Positions 1 through 9,389 of a stretch of DNA of 64,000 nt are shown here, piece by piece. The notes beneath the pieces are model-generated. The model was not told where the DNA came from. It saw nothing but the letters and a program-made list of their open reading frames with translations, and did not search any database. Position 1 is the stretch's first letter. Each line of letters opens with the position of its first letter. Source of the DNA: CAVQJU01 sp963729215 (GTDB lineage Bacteria > Acidobacteriota > Vicinamibacteria > Vicinamibacterales > CAVVIG01); NCBI GenBank assembly GCA_963729215.1, contig CAVSND010000025.1, forward strand, positions 76,707 to 140,706, given 5' to 3'. The position numbers were made by a program, and so were the translations under genes.

Positions 1-655
1 GCCCGCGACCTGGTCGCGTATGTCGATGGCCACTACCGAACCATTCCGAACAGGATGTCGCGCGGCCTCGGCGGTCATTCGATGGGCGGCTACGGCGCCG
101 TGCGGATCGGGATGAAGCGTCCCGATGTGTTCTCGAGCCTCTACCTCATGAGCTCGTGCTGTCTCAACGCCGCGCTGACTTTCGATCCGGGCCGGATGGC
201 GCCGGCTGAAGCGATCAAAACGCGCGAAGCGGCGGAGGAGGCGGGTCGCGGCCGCGGATTCGGGCCGTCGGTGAACCTCGCGGAAGGCGCCGCGTGGTCG
301 CCGAACCCGGGCAACCCGCCGCTGTTCCTGGACCTGCCCGTCAAGGACGGCAAGCTCCAGGCCGACGTCGTCGCCAAGTGGGCCGCGAACGCGCCGCTCG
401 CGATGGTCGGGCAATACATCCCGAACCTGAAGATGTACCACGCGATCGCGATGGAAGTCGGCACGAAGGACGGCCTGCTCGCGTCGAACAAGGAACTGGA
501 GCAGACATTCACGCGGTTCGGCGTCGAGCACACGTATCAGGAGTACCGACGGCGATCACACGAACAGGGTGTTCGAGCGCATCGAACAGAACGTGCTGCC
601 CTTCTTCTCGAAGAACCTGTCGTTCGACGCGCGGAGTTCATCGACGAAGCACTGA
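1..655 (+). CDS. Alpha/beta-hydrolase esterase (esterase D-like), 5'-partial, frameshifted
   Basis: C-terminal part of a serine esterase of the esterase D / putative-esterase family; the start lies before the window. The nucleophile elbow GHSMGG is at about 72-92. The raw frame runs on to 693, but the end of the reading frame is wrong: one extra C in the CC at 546-547 breaks the motif EYDGDHTN, whose His is the likely catalytic His of the triad. After correction the protein ends at the TGA at 653-655 with a normal helical end (RIEQNVLPFF). The defect is one of many +1 frameshifts in the window, so it is probably an assembly error rather than a dead gene. Substrate unknown. Confidence 0.75.
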
Positions 656-656
656 C

Positions 657-680
657 TCGTGGCTCGTGGCTCGTGGCTCG
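657..680 (+). repeat. Short tandem repeat, GTGGCTC unit (7 bp)
   Basis: About three copies of a 7-bp unit directly after the esterase stop. The same unit, in the other orientation (CACGAGC), recurs at 11725-11773 and in degenerate form at 62077-62109. Confidence 0.8.
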
Positions 681-704
681 AAACGCTGATTGAAGGGATT
701 ACCG

Positions 705-1094
705 ATGAGAGTTGTTCGTTTCCTGACCCTGATGGCCGCCGCGTTGACGCTCGCGACACCCGCCCTCGCCCAGTTCGGACATCCCCTCAAGGGCACCTGG
801 ATCGGCGAGTGGGGCCCGAACAAGGAGCACGTCGTCGTCGAGTTGAAGTGGGAAGGCAACGCGATCACGGGCACGATCAACCCCGGCGCGAATGGGATTC
901 CGCTCAAGGTCGCGACATTCGACGCGCCGAAATGGACCGTGCACTTCGAGGCCGACGGGAAAGATCGCGGGGGCAATGCGGTGCACTTCGTCATCGACGG
1001 CAAAGTCGAAAACATCGGCGCCTACGCCCGCTTCATCACCGGCACGTGGACACAGGGTTCCGTGAAGGGCGACTTCAAAATCACCAGGACATAA
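705..1094 (+). CDS. Secreted protein of unknown function, 129 aa
   Basis: Begins with a clear signal peptide (MRVVRFLTLMAAALTLATPA, cleavage after ALA-Q). The remainder is a small beta-rich domain with the pattern GTWxGEW...GNAITGTINPG...W..HFEADGKD, as in acidobacterial secreted proteins annotated as hypothetical. ATG 705 is chosen because the signal peptide starts there and GAAGGG lies just upstream; an in-frame TTG at 690 is unlikely. It ends 4 bp before the next gene, so the two are probably co-transcribed. No enzymatic motif seen. Confidence 0.75.
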   Translation: MRVVRFLTLMAAALTLATPALAQFGHPLKGTWIGEWGPNKEHVVVELKWEGNAITGTINPGANGIPLKVATFDAPKWTVHFEADGKDRGGNAVHFVIDGKVENIGAYARFITGTWTQGSVKGDFKITRT

Positions 1095-1098
1095 GCCC

Positions 1099-2148
1099 AT
1101 GGCGGTGACTCGCCGTACGTTCCTCACAACCGCCGCGATTGCGGGCGCCGCCGGGTTCGCCCGCGCCGGCGCGCAGACGCAAGCACCGGTGTCGCCCGTG
1201 CCGACGCCTCGCGACTGGGTTCGCGGCGAGCCCGTTCAGTATCCCGACCCCGACATCGTCGCGCTCGACAACCGGTTTCGCCGCTACATCGTCGGCAACA
1301 CGTCGATCAAACGGCTCTACACCGGCACGATGTGGTCCGAGGGCCCCGCGTGGAACGGCGTGGGCCGGTATCTCGTGTGGAGTGACATCCCGAACAACGT
1401 CCAGATGCGGTGGGCCGAGGAAGACGGACGCGTCACCGTGCTGCGGAATCCGTCGGGCTACAGCAACGGCAACACGTTCGACTTCGAGGGCCGTCAGCTC
1501 TCCTGCGAGCACGGCGGGCGGCGCGTCGTGCGGTACGAGCACAACGGCACCCTGACCGTGATCGCCGACAAGTTCAACGGCAAGCGGTTGAACTCGCCCA
1601 ACGATGTCGCGGTGCATCCGGACGGCGGCGTCTGGTTCACCGATCCGACGTACGGCATTCGGGGTAACTACGAAGGGTTCAAGAGCGAGCAGGAGACCAA
1701 GGAAGCCGTCTACCGAGTGGACGGGAAGACACTCCAGATCGACAAGGTCACCGACGATCAGAGCGGACCGAACGGCATCTGCTTTTCGCCGGATTTCCGG
1801 AAGCTCTACGTTGCCGACACGGGCATGGGGCGGGACATCCGCGTCTACGACGTCGACGGGAAGTCGTTGCGCAACGGTAAACGATTCATCCAGCTCGACA
1901 TTCCCGGCACAGGTGCTCCGTCAGCGGCCGACGGCATCCGATGCGACGTGGACGGGAACGTCTGGGCCGGCGCGCGGCCGGGTGTGCAGGTCGTGGCGCC
2001 CGACGGCACACGGATCGGCATGATTCGCCTGCCGGAAACGTGCGCGAACGTCTGCTTCGGCGGGTCCCGCCACAACCGGCTGTTCATGGCCGCCAGCCAG
2101 TCGCTCTATGCGGTGTACGTCGAGACGACCGGCGCCCACTTTGCCTGA
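1099..2148 (+). CDS. SMP-30/gluconolactonase family protein, Tat-exported, 349 aa
   Basis: Six-bladed beta-propeller of the SMP-30/gluconolactonase/LRE family. The N-terminus has a twin-arginine signal (VTRRTFLTT followed by a hydrophobic AAIAGAAGFARAGA). Family signatures: EGPAW near residue 76, NSPNDVAVHPDG near 167, DQSGPNGICFSPD near 218 and ADGIRCDVDGNVW near 275, which include the usual metal-binding Glu, Asn and Asp positions. Likely a periplasmic lactonase for a sugar acid. It follows a small secreted protein with 4 bp spacing. Substrate not predictable from sequence. Confidence 0.85.
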   Translation: MAVTRRTFLTTAAIAGAAGFARAGAQTQAPVSPVPTPRDWVRGEPVQYPDPDIVALDNRFRRYIVGNTSIKRLYTGTMWSEGPAWNGVGRYLVWSDIPNNVQMRWAEEDGRVTVLRNPSGYSNGNTFDFEGRQLSCEHGGRRVVRYEHNGTLTVIADKFNGKRLNSPNDVAVHPDGGVWFTDPTYGIRGNYEGFKSEQETKEAVYRVDGKTLQIDKVTDDQSGPNGICFSPDFRKLYVADTGMGRDIRVYDVDGKSLRNGKRFIQLDIPGTGAPSAADGIRCDVDGNVWAGARPGVQVVAPDGTRIGMIRLPETCANVCFGGSRHNRLFMAASQSLYAVYVETTGAHFA

Positions 2149-2191
2149 GTAAGTACGTTATCCTATCGGTTCTCATACGGAGGAGAGAAAC

Positions 2192-3340
2192 ATGAAGAGT
2201 TCGTGGCGCTTTGTGGCCGCAGGCATGGTCAGCGTATGGATCGCAGGCATCGCATACGCGGTCAAGCCGTCGGCACAAGCCGTTATACCGTCGCCCCCGC
2301 CAGGGGCGATCGCCGGTACATTTTTCAAGAACGTGACCACCAGCACGCTGAAGACCCTGACGGTGGACGACTTCATTGCCGCGATGGGCGTCATGTCCGG
2401 CGCGCTCGGCTGGGACTGCGCGGACTGCCACCCTGGCGCCGGCACGGACACGGTCGACTGGGTCTTCGACACGCGGGTCAAGCGGACCGCGCGCCGGATG
2501 GTGGAAATGGTGGACGCGATCAACAAGGCGCAGTTCGGCGGCGCGCAGAAGGTGACGTGCTGGACGTGTCATCACGGCCGCGACATCCCGGCGAGCTCCA
2601 TCATGCTCGACAAGCTGTACGAAGCGCCGAACGACGAGCTCGACGATCTCATCGTGCAGGACAAGGATCAGCCGCCGGCGACGCAAATCCTCGACAAGTA
2701 CATCGCGGCCCTTGGTGGCGCCCAGCGGCTGAACGGGCTGACCAGCTACATCGCGACGGGAACGAGCCTCGGCTTCGGGGAATTCGGCGGCACGGCCGAC
2801 TTCACCATCTTCGCGAAATCTCCCGGCAAACGCACGACGCTGATCAACTACAAGGACCATCCGGATCGGGGCGAGAGCCTCTGGACGGTCAACGGCCCCA
2901 CCGGCACCGTCAAGACGCCGCGCGCGCTGCTGCGCGACTACACGATCGTCGGCGAAGAGCTCGACGGCCAGCAGTTCGAGGCCAAGCTGGCGTTTCCGGG
3001 CGGCATCAAGGACGCCCTCACGAACTGGCGCACCGGCCAGCCGAGAGCGATCGGCAGCAAGGACTACAACGTCGTTCAGGGGAGCGGCCCGAGAGGCTTC
3101 CTGGCCACGCTGTACTTCGACCAGGATACGGGTCTGCTGGCGCGGATGGTCCGATATGGTTCGTCGCCGGTCGGCCACGTGCTCACGCAGACCGACTACG
3201 CGGACTATAAAGACGTCAACGGCATCAAGTTCCCGTTCTCGTACAAGTTCTCCTGGCTCGACGGACGTTTCAGCGCGACGCTGAAGGAAGTCAAAGTCAA
3301 CGCCCCGATCGAGGACTCGAGGTTCGGCAAACCGCAGTAG
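2192..3340 (+). CDS. Di-haem c-type cytochrome, reaction-centre cytochrome c subunit-like, 382 aa
   Basis: Signal peptide ending in AGIAYA, then two haem-binding motifs, CADCH near residue 72 and CWTCH near 124, in the arrangement typical of acidobacterial proteins annotated as photosynthetic reaction centre cytochrome c subunit family. The C-terminal 200 residues form a beta-rich outer-membrane-lipoprotein-like domain (ALGGAQRLNGLTSYIATG). No reaction-centre genes are present, so the role is probably periplasmic electron transfer. A strong ribosome-binding site (GGAGGAGA) precedes ATG 2192 and a strong terminator follows at 3379. Confidence 0.8.
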   Translation: MKSSWRFVAAGMVSVWIAGIAYAVKPSAQAVIPSPPPGAIAGTFFKNVTTSTLKTLTVDDFIAAMGVMSGALGWDCADCHPGAGTDTVDWVFDTRVKRTARRMVEMVDAINKAQFGGAQKVTCWTCHHGRDIPASSIMLDKLYEAPNDELDDLIVQDKDQPPATQILDKYIAALGGAQRLNGLTSYIATGTSLGFGEFGGTADFTIFAKSPGKRTTLINYKDHPDRGESLWTVNGPTGTVKTPRALLRDYTIVGEELDGQQFEAKLAFPGGIKDALTNWRTGQPRAIGSKDYNVVQGSGPRGFLATLYFDQDTGLLARMVRYGSSPVGHVLTQTDYADYKDVNGIKFPFSYKFSWLDGRFSATLKEVKVNAPIEDSRFGKPQ

Positions 3341-3378
3341 TCGCGGCCAGGGCACACGTTCAGAAGCCAAAGGGCGAG

Positions 3379-3411
3379 GGCAAAGGGCCGCGTGGCCCTT
3401 TGCCTTTTTTT
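3379..3411 (+). terminator. Rho-independent terminator
   Basis: Perfect 11-bp stem (3379-3389 with 3394-3404), 4-nt loop GCGT, followed by seven T. It ends the transcript of the preceding cytochrome gene. Confidence 0.93.
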
Positions 3412-3459
3412 ATGCGCGTCTATAACTGACATGCGCGTCGATTTGAAAGGCGGTGACGA

Positions 3460-4128
3460 GTGGCCGTCATCTACGGTGTGCTGCGTGGCAAGCTGGATCG
3501 CTGGAAGCGTGAGGATGTGCCGCCCGGGTCGAGCAAGTCCCCGCACCTGCACGTCCGTCTGATCGATGACGGTGGGACGCCCTGGCACCTTGCGGTCAAC
3601 GGCGTGTTCAACGACGGCGGCCTCCTCCTCCGCTTTCCCGATCACGTCGCCGGGCTGTTCTTCCGATTCAAGACGCAGTTCCTGCCGACCGACGCCCAGG
3701 GCAATCCGATTCCGGGCGTCTCGAAGGAGATCCCGCCGACAGGGTCGCCTGTCGACACGCCTCCTCCCCCACCTCCTCCTGGCGAGCCGAATCCAACGCT
3801 CCCGTTCGTTTATATCGAGCGGGCACTGCTCAACCCGGGCGGCGACGACCCGGGCAGGGAGATCGTGGTGATTGGGAACACGACCGTGGACGCGGTCGAC
3901 TTGACCGGCTGGCGCGTTGTCGACAAGAACGACGCGGCCGAGACGATCGGGAACGTTCAACTATCCGCCGGCGGTTCGGCGTTGATCGTCTTGTCCGGTC
4001 ACGGCGCGCAGCTCTCGAACAAGGGTGGCACGATCCGGCTCGTGAATCCCTCCGGGGTGCTGATCCACGCCGTCAGCTACTCGAAGGCCGACGCCGTCGA
4101 CAACCGGTTCGTCCGGTTCAATACGTGA
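3460..4128 (+). CDS. DUF2278 (YukJ)-like protein with lamin-tail domain, 222 aa
   Basis: The N-terminus (YGVLRGK ... SPHLHV ... WHLAVN) matches the start of DUF2278/YukJ proteins and the next block (GVFNDGGLLLRFP ... LFFRFKTQF) matches their end, with the middle of the family domain missing. After a proline linker (PPPPPPPGEPNP) there is a lamin-tail (LTD) domain with RALLNPGGDDPGREIVVI and LTGWRVVD. Start is GTG 3460; upstream purines are weak. No signal peptide. Function unknown; a cytosolic or surface-associated role cannot be told apart. Confidence 0.6.
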   Translation: MAVIYGVLRGKLDRWKREDVPPGSSKSPHLHVRLIDDGGTPWHLAVNGVFNDGGLLLRFPDHVAGLFFRFKTQFLPTDAQGNPIPGVSKEIPPTGSPVDTPPPPPPPGEPNPTLPFVYIERALLNPGGDDPGREIVVIGNTTVDAVDLTGWRVVDKNDAAETIGNVQLSAGGSALIVLSGHGAQLSNKGGTIRLVNPSGVLIHAVSYSKADAVDNRFVRFNT

Positions 4129-4147
4129 CGTACTGTCAGTCCGCCGT

Positions 4148-4585
4148 CTAGTTGGGGTCGAGCTTGTTCACACTTCGTATGTCGCGGAGGGTCCGCCGCA
4201 GGTCCTCCACGAGCTTCATGTTTTCGAGGGTGGCCTGGAGCGTGTCGGTGGTGGCTTGCACGGCCTCCATCGTGGCGTGACGGGCCGCTTCTGCGGCGAG
4301 TCGTGCGTCTTCAGCGGCGATCCGGGCCGTCTCGCCGGATTCACGCAAGCGCTCCCGTTCTTCACGCAGGTCCTCGATCGCCCCACGGTGGAGATCGCGC
4401 ACCTCCCGCGCCTCTTCGGCCAGTCGCCTGAACTGCTCGGCCTCGCTTCTGTCGGACTCAGCTGACATCCGGTGCGCCTCGGTGAACCGCCGATCCTGCT
4501 CGGCACCGTCACGCTGATCCTCAGCCTTTTCGCGCACGCTCTCGGCGTGCTGCCGGCGCTCTTCCGGGAGGTGTTCGATCGGCAT
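4148..4585 (-). CDS. Small charged coiled-coil protein, 145 aa
   Basis: Almost entirely heptad-like, rich in Glu, Arg and Ala (AESVREKAEDQRDGAEQDRR, RLAEEAREVRDLHRG), predicted one long coiled coil without membrane segment. Start ATG 4585 has an excellent ribosome-binding site (GAAGGAG, 5 nt spacing). It begins 32 bp after the stop of the Crp-type regulator and is probably its operon partner. I do not recognise a named family. Confidence 0.75.
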   Translation of the reverse strand: MPIEHLPEERRQHAESVREKAEDQRDGAEQDRRFTEAHRMSAESDRSEAEQFRRLAEEAREVRDLHRGAIEDLREERERLRESGETARIAAEDARLAAEAARHATMEAVQATTDTLQATLENMKLVEDLRRTLRDIRSVNKLDPN

Positions 4586-4617
4586 GTGGCTCCTTCTCGC
4601 CGCGGATCCCTGGCGGA

Positions 4618-5290
4618 TCAGTCGTGCAGAACGATGCTGAGGAGAGAGGTGTTGACCTTGAGGCCGCCGTTGTACTCGATGAAGCCGAGCTTCTTGAATT
4701 TGTTCATGAAGAAGTTCACGCGCGTGCGAGTCGCGCCAATCATTTCCGCGAGCGTCTCCTGCGAAATCTTCGGTATCGTGCGCTGGGGATCGGCCTGGCC
4801 GTATCTCGCGAGCAACAAGAGCGTGCGGGCGAGCCGCTTTTCGCTCGAGTTGAACAGCTGATCGACAAGGTCCGCCTCGATGCGGAGGTTCCTGGACAAC
4901 ATGTGAGACAGGAAGCGGTCCGCAAACGGAGGTTCCTCGTGAAGCAGCCGGACCATCTCCGCCTTCTCGATGATCAACACGGTACTCGGTGTCATCGCGG
5001 TTGCCGTTTCGATCCGAATCGATTGACCGGCCAGGGCGCCTTCGCCGAAAAAATCGCCTGGCGAAAGCATCGCGACGACCGCCTCTTTCCCGATACGGGA
5101 CAGCACCGAGATCTTGATCGCCCCCGTCCGGATGTACCTGATGTCGTCCGCAGGGTCGCCTTGTCCGAATGCGACGTCTCCCACTCTGTACTTCGCGATC
5201 TTGCGGGCCGGGCCACCCGATTGGAGATATGTCTCGGCATCGAACGGGCGACTTCGCTTCCGGACGACCCGCTGGGCTCTTTGGCTTCAT
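4618..5290 (-). CDS. Crp/Fnr-family transcriptional regulator, frameshifted
   Basis: Corrected length about 223 aa. An N-terminal cyclic-nucleotide-binding-like barrel (YRVGDVAFGQGDPADDIRYI, PGDFFGEGALAG) is followed by a winged helix (ISQETLAEMIGATRTRVNFF) and the family's conserved end. The N-terminal residues FDAETYLQSGGPARKIAKYR lie in a frame without any start codon; the ATG at 5288-5290 opens the neighbouring frame. One extra base in the run GGG at 5246-5248 (plus strand) joins the two into the standard N-terminus. The start at GTG 5184 would lack the first barrel strands. No 4Fe-4S cysteine set is visible, so Crp-like rather than Fnr-like sensing is inferred. Confidence 0.8.
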
Positions 5291-5536
5291 GAGTGGCTGC
5301 GGGCCATCTTATACCCATGCGGCAGAATGCGACGCGCTCGAGAGAGGTGTCCAATATTTAACAGACTCGAGATCCAGGAGCTGTCACAGTCCCTGTTGGC
5401 GGCGAAGCACCAGCGGCTCACTTCTTCTTCTATAACGGAACGCTAATTACAGATCCCTCGTTGGCGGGACTGTCAACATGTCAGCGCGAACGGCTCGCGA
5501 GTTTGGAGTTCTTTTTTGAGCCCCCTCCTGGACGAA

Positions 5537-7058
5537 GTGAATCGGACGGAGACACCCTGCCAACGCGGACGGTGCGCCGCGTCTTCCGCGCGGTGGCGAA
5601 CTGCCGAAGGCGCTCACCGGAATCCGCGGCCTGGATGAAATCACGCGCGGCGGCCTGCCCAAAGGCCGGCCGACGCTCATCTGCGGCGGGGCGGGATCTG
5701 GAAAGACTCTTCTCGCGCTCACCTTTCTCGTCAACGGCGCCCTCTCGTTCGACGAGCCGGGCGTGCTCATGACGTTCGAGGAGAACGAAGACGAGATCGC
5801 GAGCGACGTCGCGTCGCTCGGCTTCGACCTGCCGCAGTTGATCGCGGCCCGCAAGCTCGCCATCGACTACGTGCGCGTCGAACGCGCCGAAATCGAGGAG
5901 ACGGGCGAGTACGACCTGGAAGGCCTGTTCGTCCGGCTCGATCACGCGATTCGAACCGTCGGAGCGAAGCGCGTCGTCCTCGACACGATCGAATCGCTGT
6001 TTGCCGGCTTGAAGAACGACACCATTCTCCGGTCCGAACTGCGACGGCTGTTCCGATGGCTGAAAGACCAGGGCGTCACCGCCGTGATCACGGGTGAACG
6101 CGGCGACGGCGCCCTCACGCGGCAGGGGCTCGAGGAATACGTCTCGGATGCGGTCATCCTGCTGGACCATCGCGTCCACGATCAGGTGTCGACGCGCCGG
6201 CTGAGGGTGGTCAAGTACCGGGGATCCCATCACGGCACGAACGAGTATCCGTTCCTGATCGATGCCAACGGCATCAGCGTGCTGCCGGTGTCCTCTCTGG
6301 CCCTTCAGCATGAGGCGCCGCTCGACCGCGTGTCGTCGGGCGTCTCACGGCTCGACGAGATGCTCAGCGGCCAGGGGTACTATCGCGGGAGCACGATCCT
6401 CGTGTCCGGCACCGCCGGCACCGGGAAAACCAGCCTGGCTGCCCATTTCCTCGACGCGGCGTGCCGCCGCGGCGAGCGCTGCCTGTGCTTTCTTTTCGAG
6501 GAGTCTCCGCAACAGCTGCTCAGAAACATGCGATCCATCGGCATCGACCTCGAGCCGTGGGTGGCCGCCGGCCTGTTGCAGTTCCATGCGGACCGGCCCT
6601 CGCGGTACGGTCTCGAGACCCATCTCGTCACGATGCACCAGGTCGTCGCGGACTTCAAGCCGACCGTGACGGTCATCGATCCCGTGACCAACCTGATGAC
6701 GGTGGGGACGTACACCGACGTCCAGGCGATGCTGACGAGGATGATCGACCATCTCAAGACCGCCAACATCACGGCAATGCTGACCAGCCTCATGCCCGGT
6801 CACACCGACATCGAGCGGACCGAGACCACCATCTCGTCACTGATGGACACCTGGATCGTGCTCGCGAACGATACGGTCGGCGATCGGCACCGGCGGGGTC
6901 TGTACGTGCTCAAGTCCCGCGGCATGGCGCACTCGAACGAGCTGTGCGAATTCGTCATGACCAATCGGGGAATGAGCCTGCGCCATCCAGTGGCTGCGCC
7001 GCACGGGGCAGACGAGACTCAAGATGGTTCCCGAAAGGTGCAGCATGCATCTGTCTGA
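5537..7058 (+). CDS. kaiC: KaiC-like circadian-clock ATPase, frameshifted near start
   Basis: Two tandem RecA/KaiC domains, about 506 aa after correction. First P-loop GGAGSGKT at about 5686-5709, second GTAGTGKT at about 6409-6432. In the second domain the KaiC autophosphorylation segment is conserved as RTETTISSLMDT: the Thr equivalent to T426 and two Ser at the places of S431 and T432, so both phosphosites can accept phosphate. The frame holding the first P-loop has no start codon; GTG 5537 reaches it if one C of CCC at 5555-5557 is extra. First gene of a kaiC-kaiB-kaiB-kinase operon. No kaiA. Confidence 0.88.
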
Positions 7059-7365
7059 CAACCCGCCGACGACATCCGCGGCCGCCGCGTCAGTCTACTC
7101 ACTGCGCCTCTACGTCGCCGGACAGACGCCAAAATCGGTGCTGGCCTTGAAGAATCTGAAGCAGATCTGCGACGAGCACCTGCAGGGCCGCTACGACATC
7201 GAGGTCATCGATCTCGTGCAGAACCCGCAGCTCGCACGCGGGGACCAGATCCTCGCCGTGCCCACGCTCGTGCGACGGCTGCCGGAACCGATCAAGAAGA
7301 TCATCGGCGATCTGTCGAACACGGAACGGGTGCTCGTCGGACTGGATCTGCGGATGCGTCAATGA
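7045..7365 (+). CDS. kaiB: KaiB-like protein 1, 106 aa
   Basis: Thioredoxin-like KaiB domain: LRLYVAGQTPKSVLALKNLK, then CDEHLQGRYDIEVIDLVQNP, VPTLVRRLPEPIKKIIGDL. ATG 7045 has GAAAGG 6 nt upstream and overlaps the end of kaiC by 14 nt; ATG 7024 is an alternative. It would bind the KaiC ring. Its stop overlaps the next kaiB (ATGA). Confidence 0.9.
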   Translation: MHLSDNPPTTSAAAASVYSLRLYVAGQTPKSVLALKNLKQICDEHLQGRYDIEVIDLVQNPQLARGDQILAVPTLVRRLPEPIKKIIGDLSNTERVLVGLDLRMRQ

Positions 7366-7724
7366 AGTCCGCCACGCCGCTGAATCCACGCTCACTGCGC
7401 GCGACATTGGCGCAGACGGCTCGCGCCGCCGGCGACGAGCGCTACATCCTCCGCCTCTACATCACCGGCCTGACCGCCCGTTCGACGCGTGCCGTGAGCA
7501 ACCTGCGGACGATCTGCGACGAGTACCTCGAGGGCCGGTACGATCTCGAAGTCATCGATATCTACCAGCAGCCGGCGCTCACGAAGGGCGAGCAGATCAT
7601 CGCGGCGCCGACGCTGATCAAGAAGCTGCCGCTGCCGATGCGCCGCATCATCGGCGACATGTCGAACCGCGAGGGCGTGCTGCTCGGACTCGATCTGATT
7701 CCCGAACGCGGAGCAAGACGATGA
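7362..7724 (+). CDS. kaiB: KaiB-like protein 2, 120 aa
   Basis: Second KaiB domain (LRLYITGLTARSTRAVSNLR, CDEYLEGRYDLEVIDIYQQP, APTLIKKLPLPMRRIIGDMS), clearly a tandem paralogue of the gene before it, with a 25-residue N-terminal extension. Both neighbours overlap by ATGA, so translation is coupled. Two different KaiB proteins may bind KaiC at different phases or target different partners; this is inference. Confidence 0.9.
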   Translation: MKSATPLNPRSLRATLAQTARAAGDERYILRLYITGLTARSTRAVSNLRTICDEYLEGRYDLEVIDIYQQPALTKGEQIIAAPTLIKKLPLPMRRIIGDMSNREGVLLGLDLIPERGARR

Positions 7725-9328
7725 GCCCGGGAAGCGCCGACCACAGCGACCAGTTCGAGACGCGCGAGCGCCTCGCCGAAGCCGAAGAGACGCTTCGGGC
7801 GATTCGCGAGGGCGAGATCGATGCCCTCGTCGTCGAAGGCGCCGGCGGGGGCAAGGTCTATACGCTGCACAGCGCCGATGAGCCGTACCGCAACCTCGTG
7901 GAGCAGATGCAGGAAGGCGCGGTCGTTCTCAACAGTCGCGGCGACATCCTCTACTCCAACACGCGGTTCGCGGCGATGGTGGACGAACCCATCGAGGCGG
8001 TCATCGGCAGTCCGTTCGATCGGTTCGTCGGCGAGGGCGACAGGCGCGGGTTCGAGAGTCTTCTCCTGACCGGCGGCGGCCGCTGCCGCAGCACGTTGAT
8101 CAGCCCCCTCTCGACTGCCCTCGACGTGAGTCTCTCGCTGTCCGCAGCTGGCGCGATCGGTGAAGGCCGCCTGAACCTGATCGTCACCGATCTCAGCGAA
8201 CTTCTCGAGGCCAGAAGCAAACGCGACCGTGCCGAGCGAGACAACCGGACGAAAGACGAGTTCCTGGCGATGCTGGCGCACGAGCTGCGCAACCCGCTGG
8301 GCGCCGTCAGCGCCGCCCTGCACGTGCTCGAGTCAGCCGGCGTGAACGCGCGAGCCGCGACGCGCGCGCAGGACGTCATCGCGCGACAGGTGGAGCACAT
8401 CTCTCGCCTGATTAGCGACCTGCTCGACGTCGAGCGCGTCATCTCCGGAAAGATCCGCCTCGTTCGACAACCGCTCGACCTCGCCGAGGCGATCCGAAGC
8501 GTCGTCGACCCGATCGCGGGGAGTGTGCCGGCGGAGCGGCACCTCGATATTCAGACCCGGCCGGTGTGGATCGCGGGCGACGCCCTGCGGATCGAGCAGG
8601 TGCTCACCAATCTCGTGACCAACGCCATCAAATACACGCCCCCGGACGGGCAGATTCGGATCACGCTCCGCGCCGACGGCCGCGACGCCCTGCTCGTCGT
8701 CGAGGACACGGGGGCCGGCATCTCCCCCGAACTGCTGCCCTTCATCTTCGATCTGTACGTCCAGTCGGACCGCACACTCAGCCGTTCTCGCGGCGGCCTG
8801 GGGATCGGCCTGACGCTCGTTCGCAGCCTTGTCGAAGCGCACGGAGGAACGGTCTCCGCATCGAGCGAGGGAGAAGGACGCGGCAGCAGGTTCACGATTC
8901 GGCTGAAAGCGATTCCCTCGGCGGACGCCTCCAGCGGTATGCCGCTCCACGGGGAACGGCGCACGAAGCGGCGGCGCGTCCTGCTGATCGAAGACAGTGA
9001 CGCCGCACGGGAGATGCTGCGCATGACGCTCGAGCTCGCCGGACACATCGTCCACGACGTGCCCGATGGCGTGAAAGGTCTCGAATTACTCGATGTCGTT
9101 CACCCGGACGTCGGGATCATCGACATCGGCTTGCCCGTCATGGACGGCTACGAAGTCGCGAAGCGGATACGCCAGCAACCGCAGGGCCGGGACATGCTGC
9201 TGCTGGCCCTGAGTGGCTACGACTCCCCTGACCACGCGAGGCGTGCGTTGGAACACGGGTTCAACTATCACCTGGTCAAACCGGTCGACCTGGATCACCT
9301 CGCGCACCTGATCAGCGAAGGGCTCTGA
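7721..9328 (+). CDS. Hybrid histidine kinase (PAS-HisKA-HATPase-REC), 535 aa
   Basis: PAS domain at about 45-165 (LVEQMQEGAVVLNSRGDILY), HisKA with phospho-acceptor His in LAHELRNPLG near residue 187, HATPase_c (NLVTNAIKYTPPDG, VEDTGAGI, GLGIGLTLVRSLVEAHGG) and a C-terminal receiver with acceptor Asp in GIIDIGLPVMDG near 467 and conserved Lys in LVKPVD. No membrane segment, so it is cytosolic. As last gene of the kai operon it is the likely output kinase, filling the role SasA or CikA has in cyanobacteria. Confidence 0.9.
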   Translation: MSPGSADHSDQFETRERLAEAEETLRAIREGEIDALVVEGAGGGKVYTLHSADEPYRNLVEQMQEGAVVLNSRGDILYSNTRFAAMVDEPIEAVIGSPFDRFVGEGDRRGFESLLLTGGGRCRSTLISPLSTALDVSLSLSAAGAIGEGRLNLIVTDLSELLEARSKRDRAERDNRTKDEFLAMLAHELRNPLGAVSAALHVLESAGVNARAATRAQDVIARQVEHISRLISDLLDVERVISGKIRLVRQPLDLAEAIRSVVDPIAGSVPAERHLDIQTRPVWIAGDALRIEQVLTNLVTNAIKYTPPDGQIRITLRADGRDALLVVEDTGAGISPELLPFIFDLYVQSDRTLSRSRGGLGIGLTLVRSLVEAHGGTVSASSEGEGRGSRFTIRLKAIPSADASSGMPLHGERRTKRRRVLLIEDSDAAREMLRMTLELAGHIVHDVPDGVKGLELLDVVHPDVGIIDIGLPVMDGYEVAKRIRQQPQGRDMLLLALSGYDSPDHARRALEHGFNYHLVKPVDLDHLAHLISEGL

Positions 9329-9389
9329 AGCCCGCAGGCATCAAACCAGGACGAGCTGGTCGCCTCGAACGGATTGGATTGGCGGAGTG

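Noticed and set aside
2192..3340. Photosynthetic reaction centre function for the di-haem cytochrome
   Set aside because: No puf, psc or bacteriochlorophyll genes are in the window; the name is a family label widely used in non-phototrophic acidobacteria.
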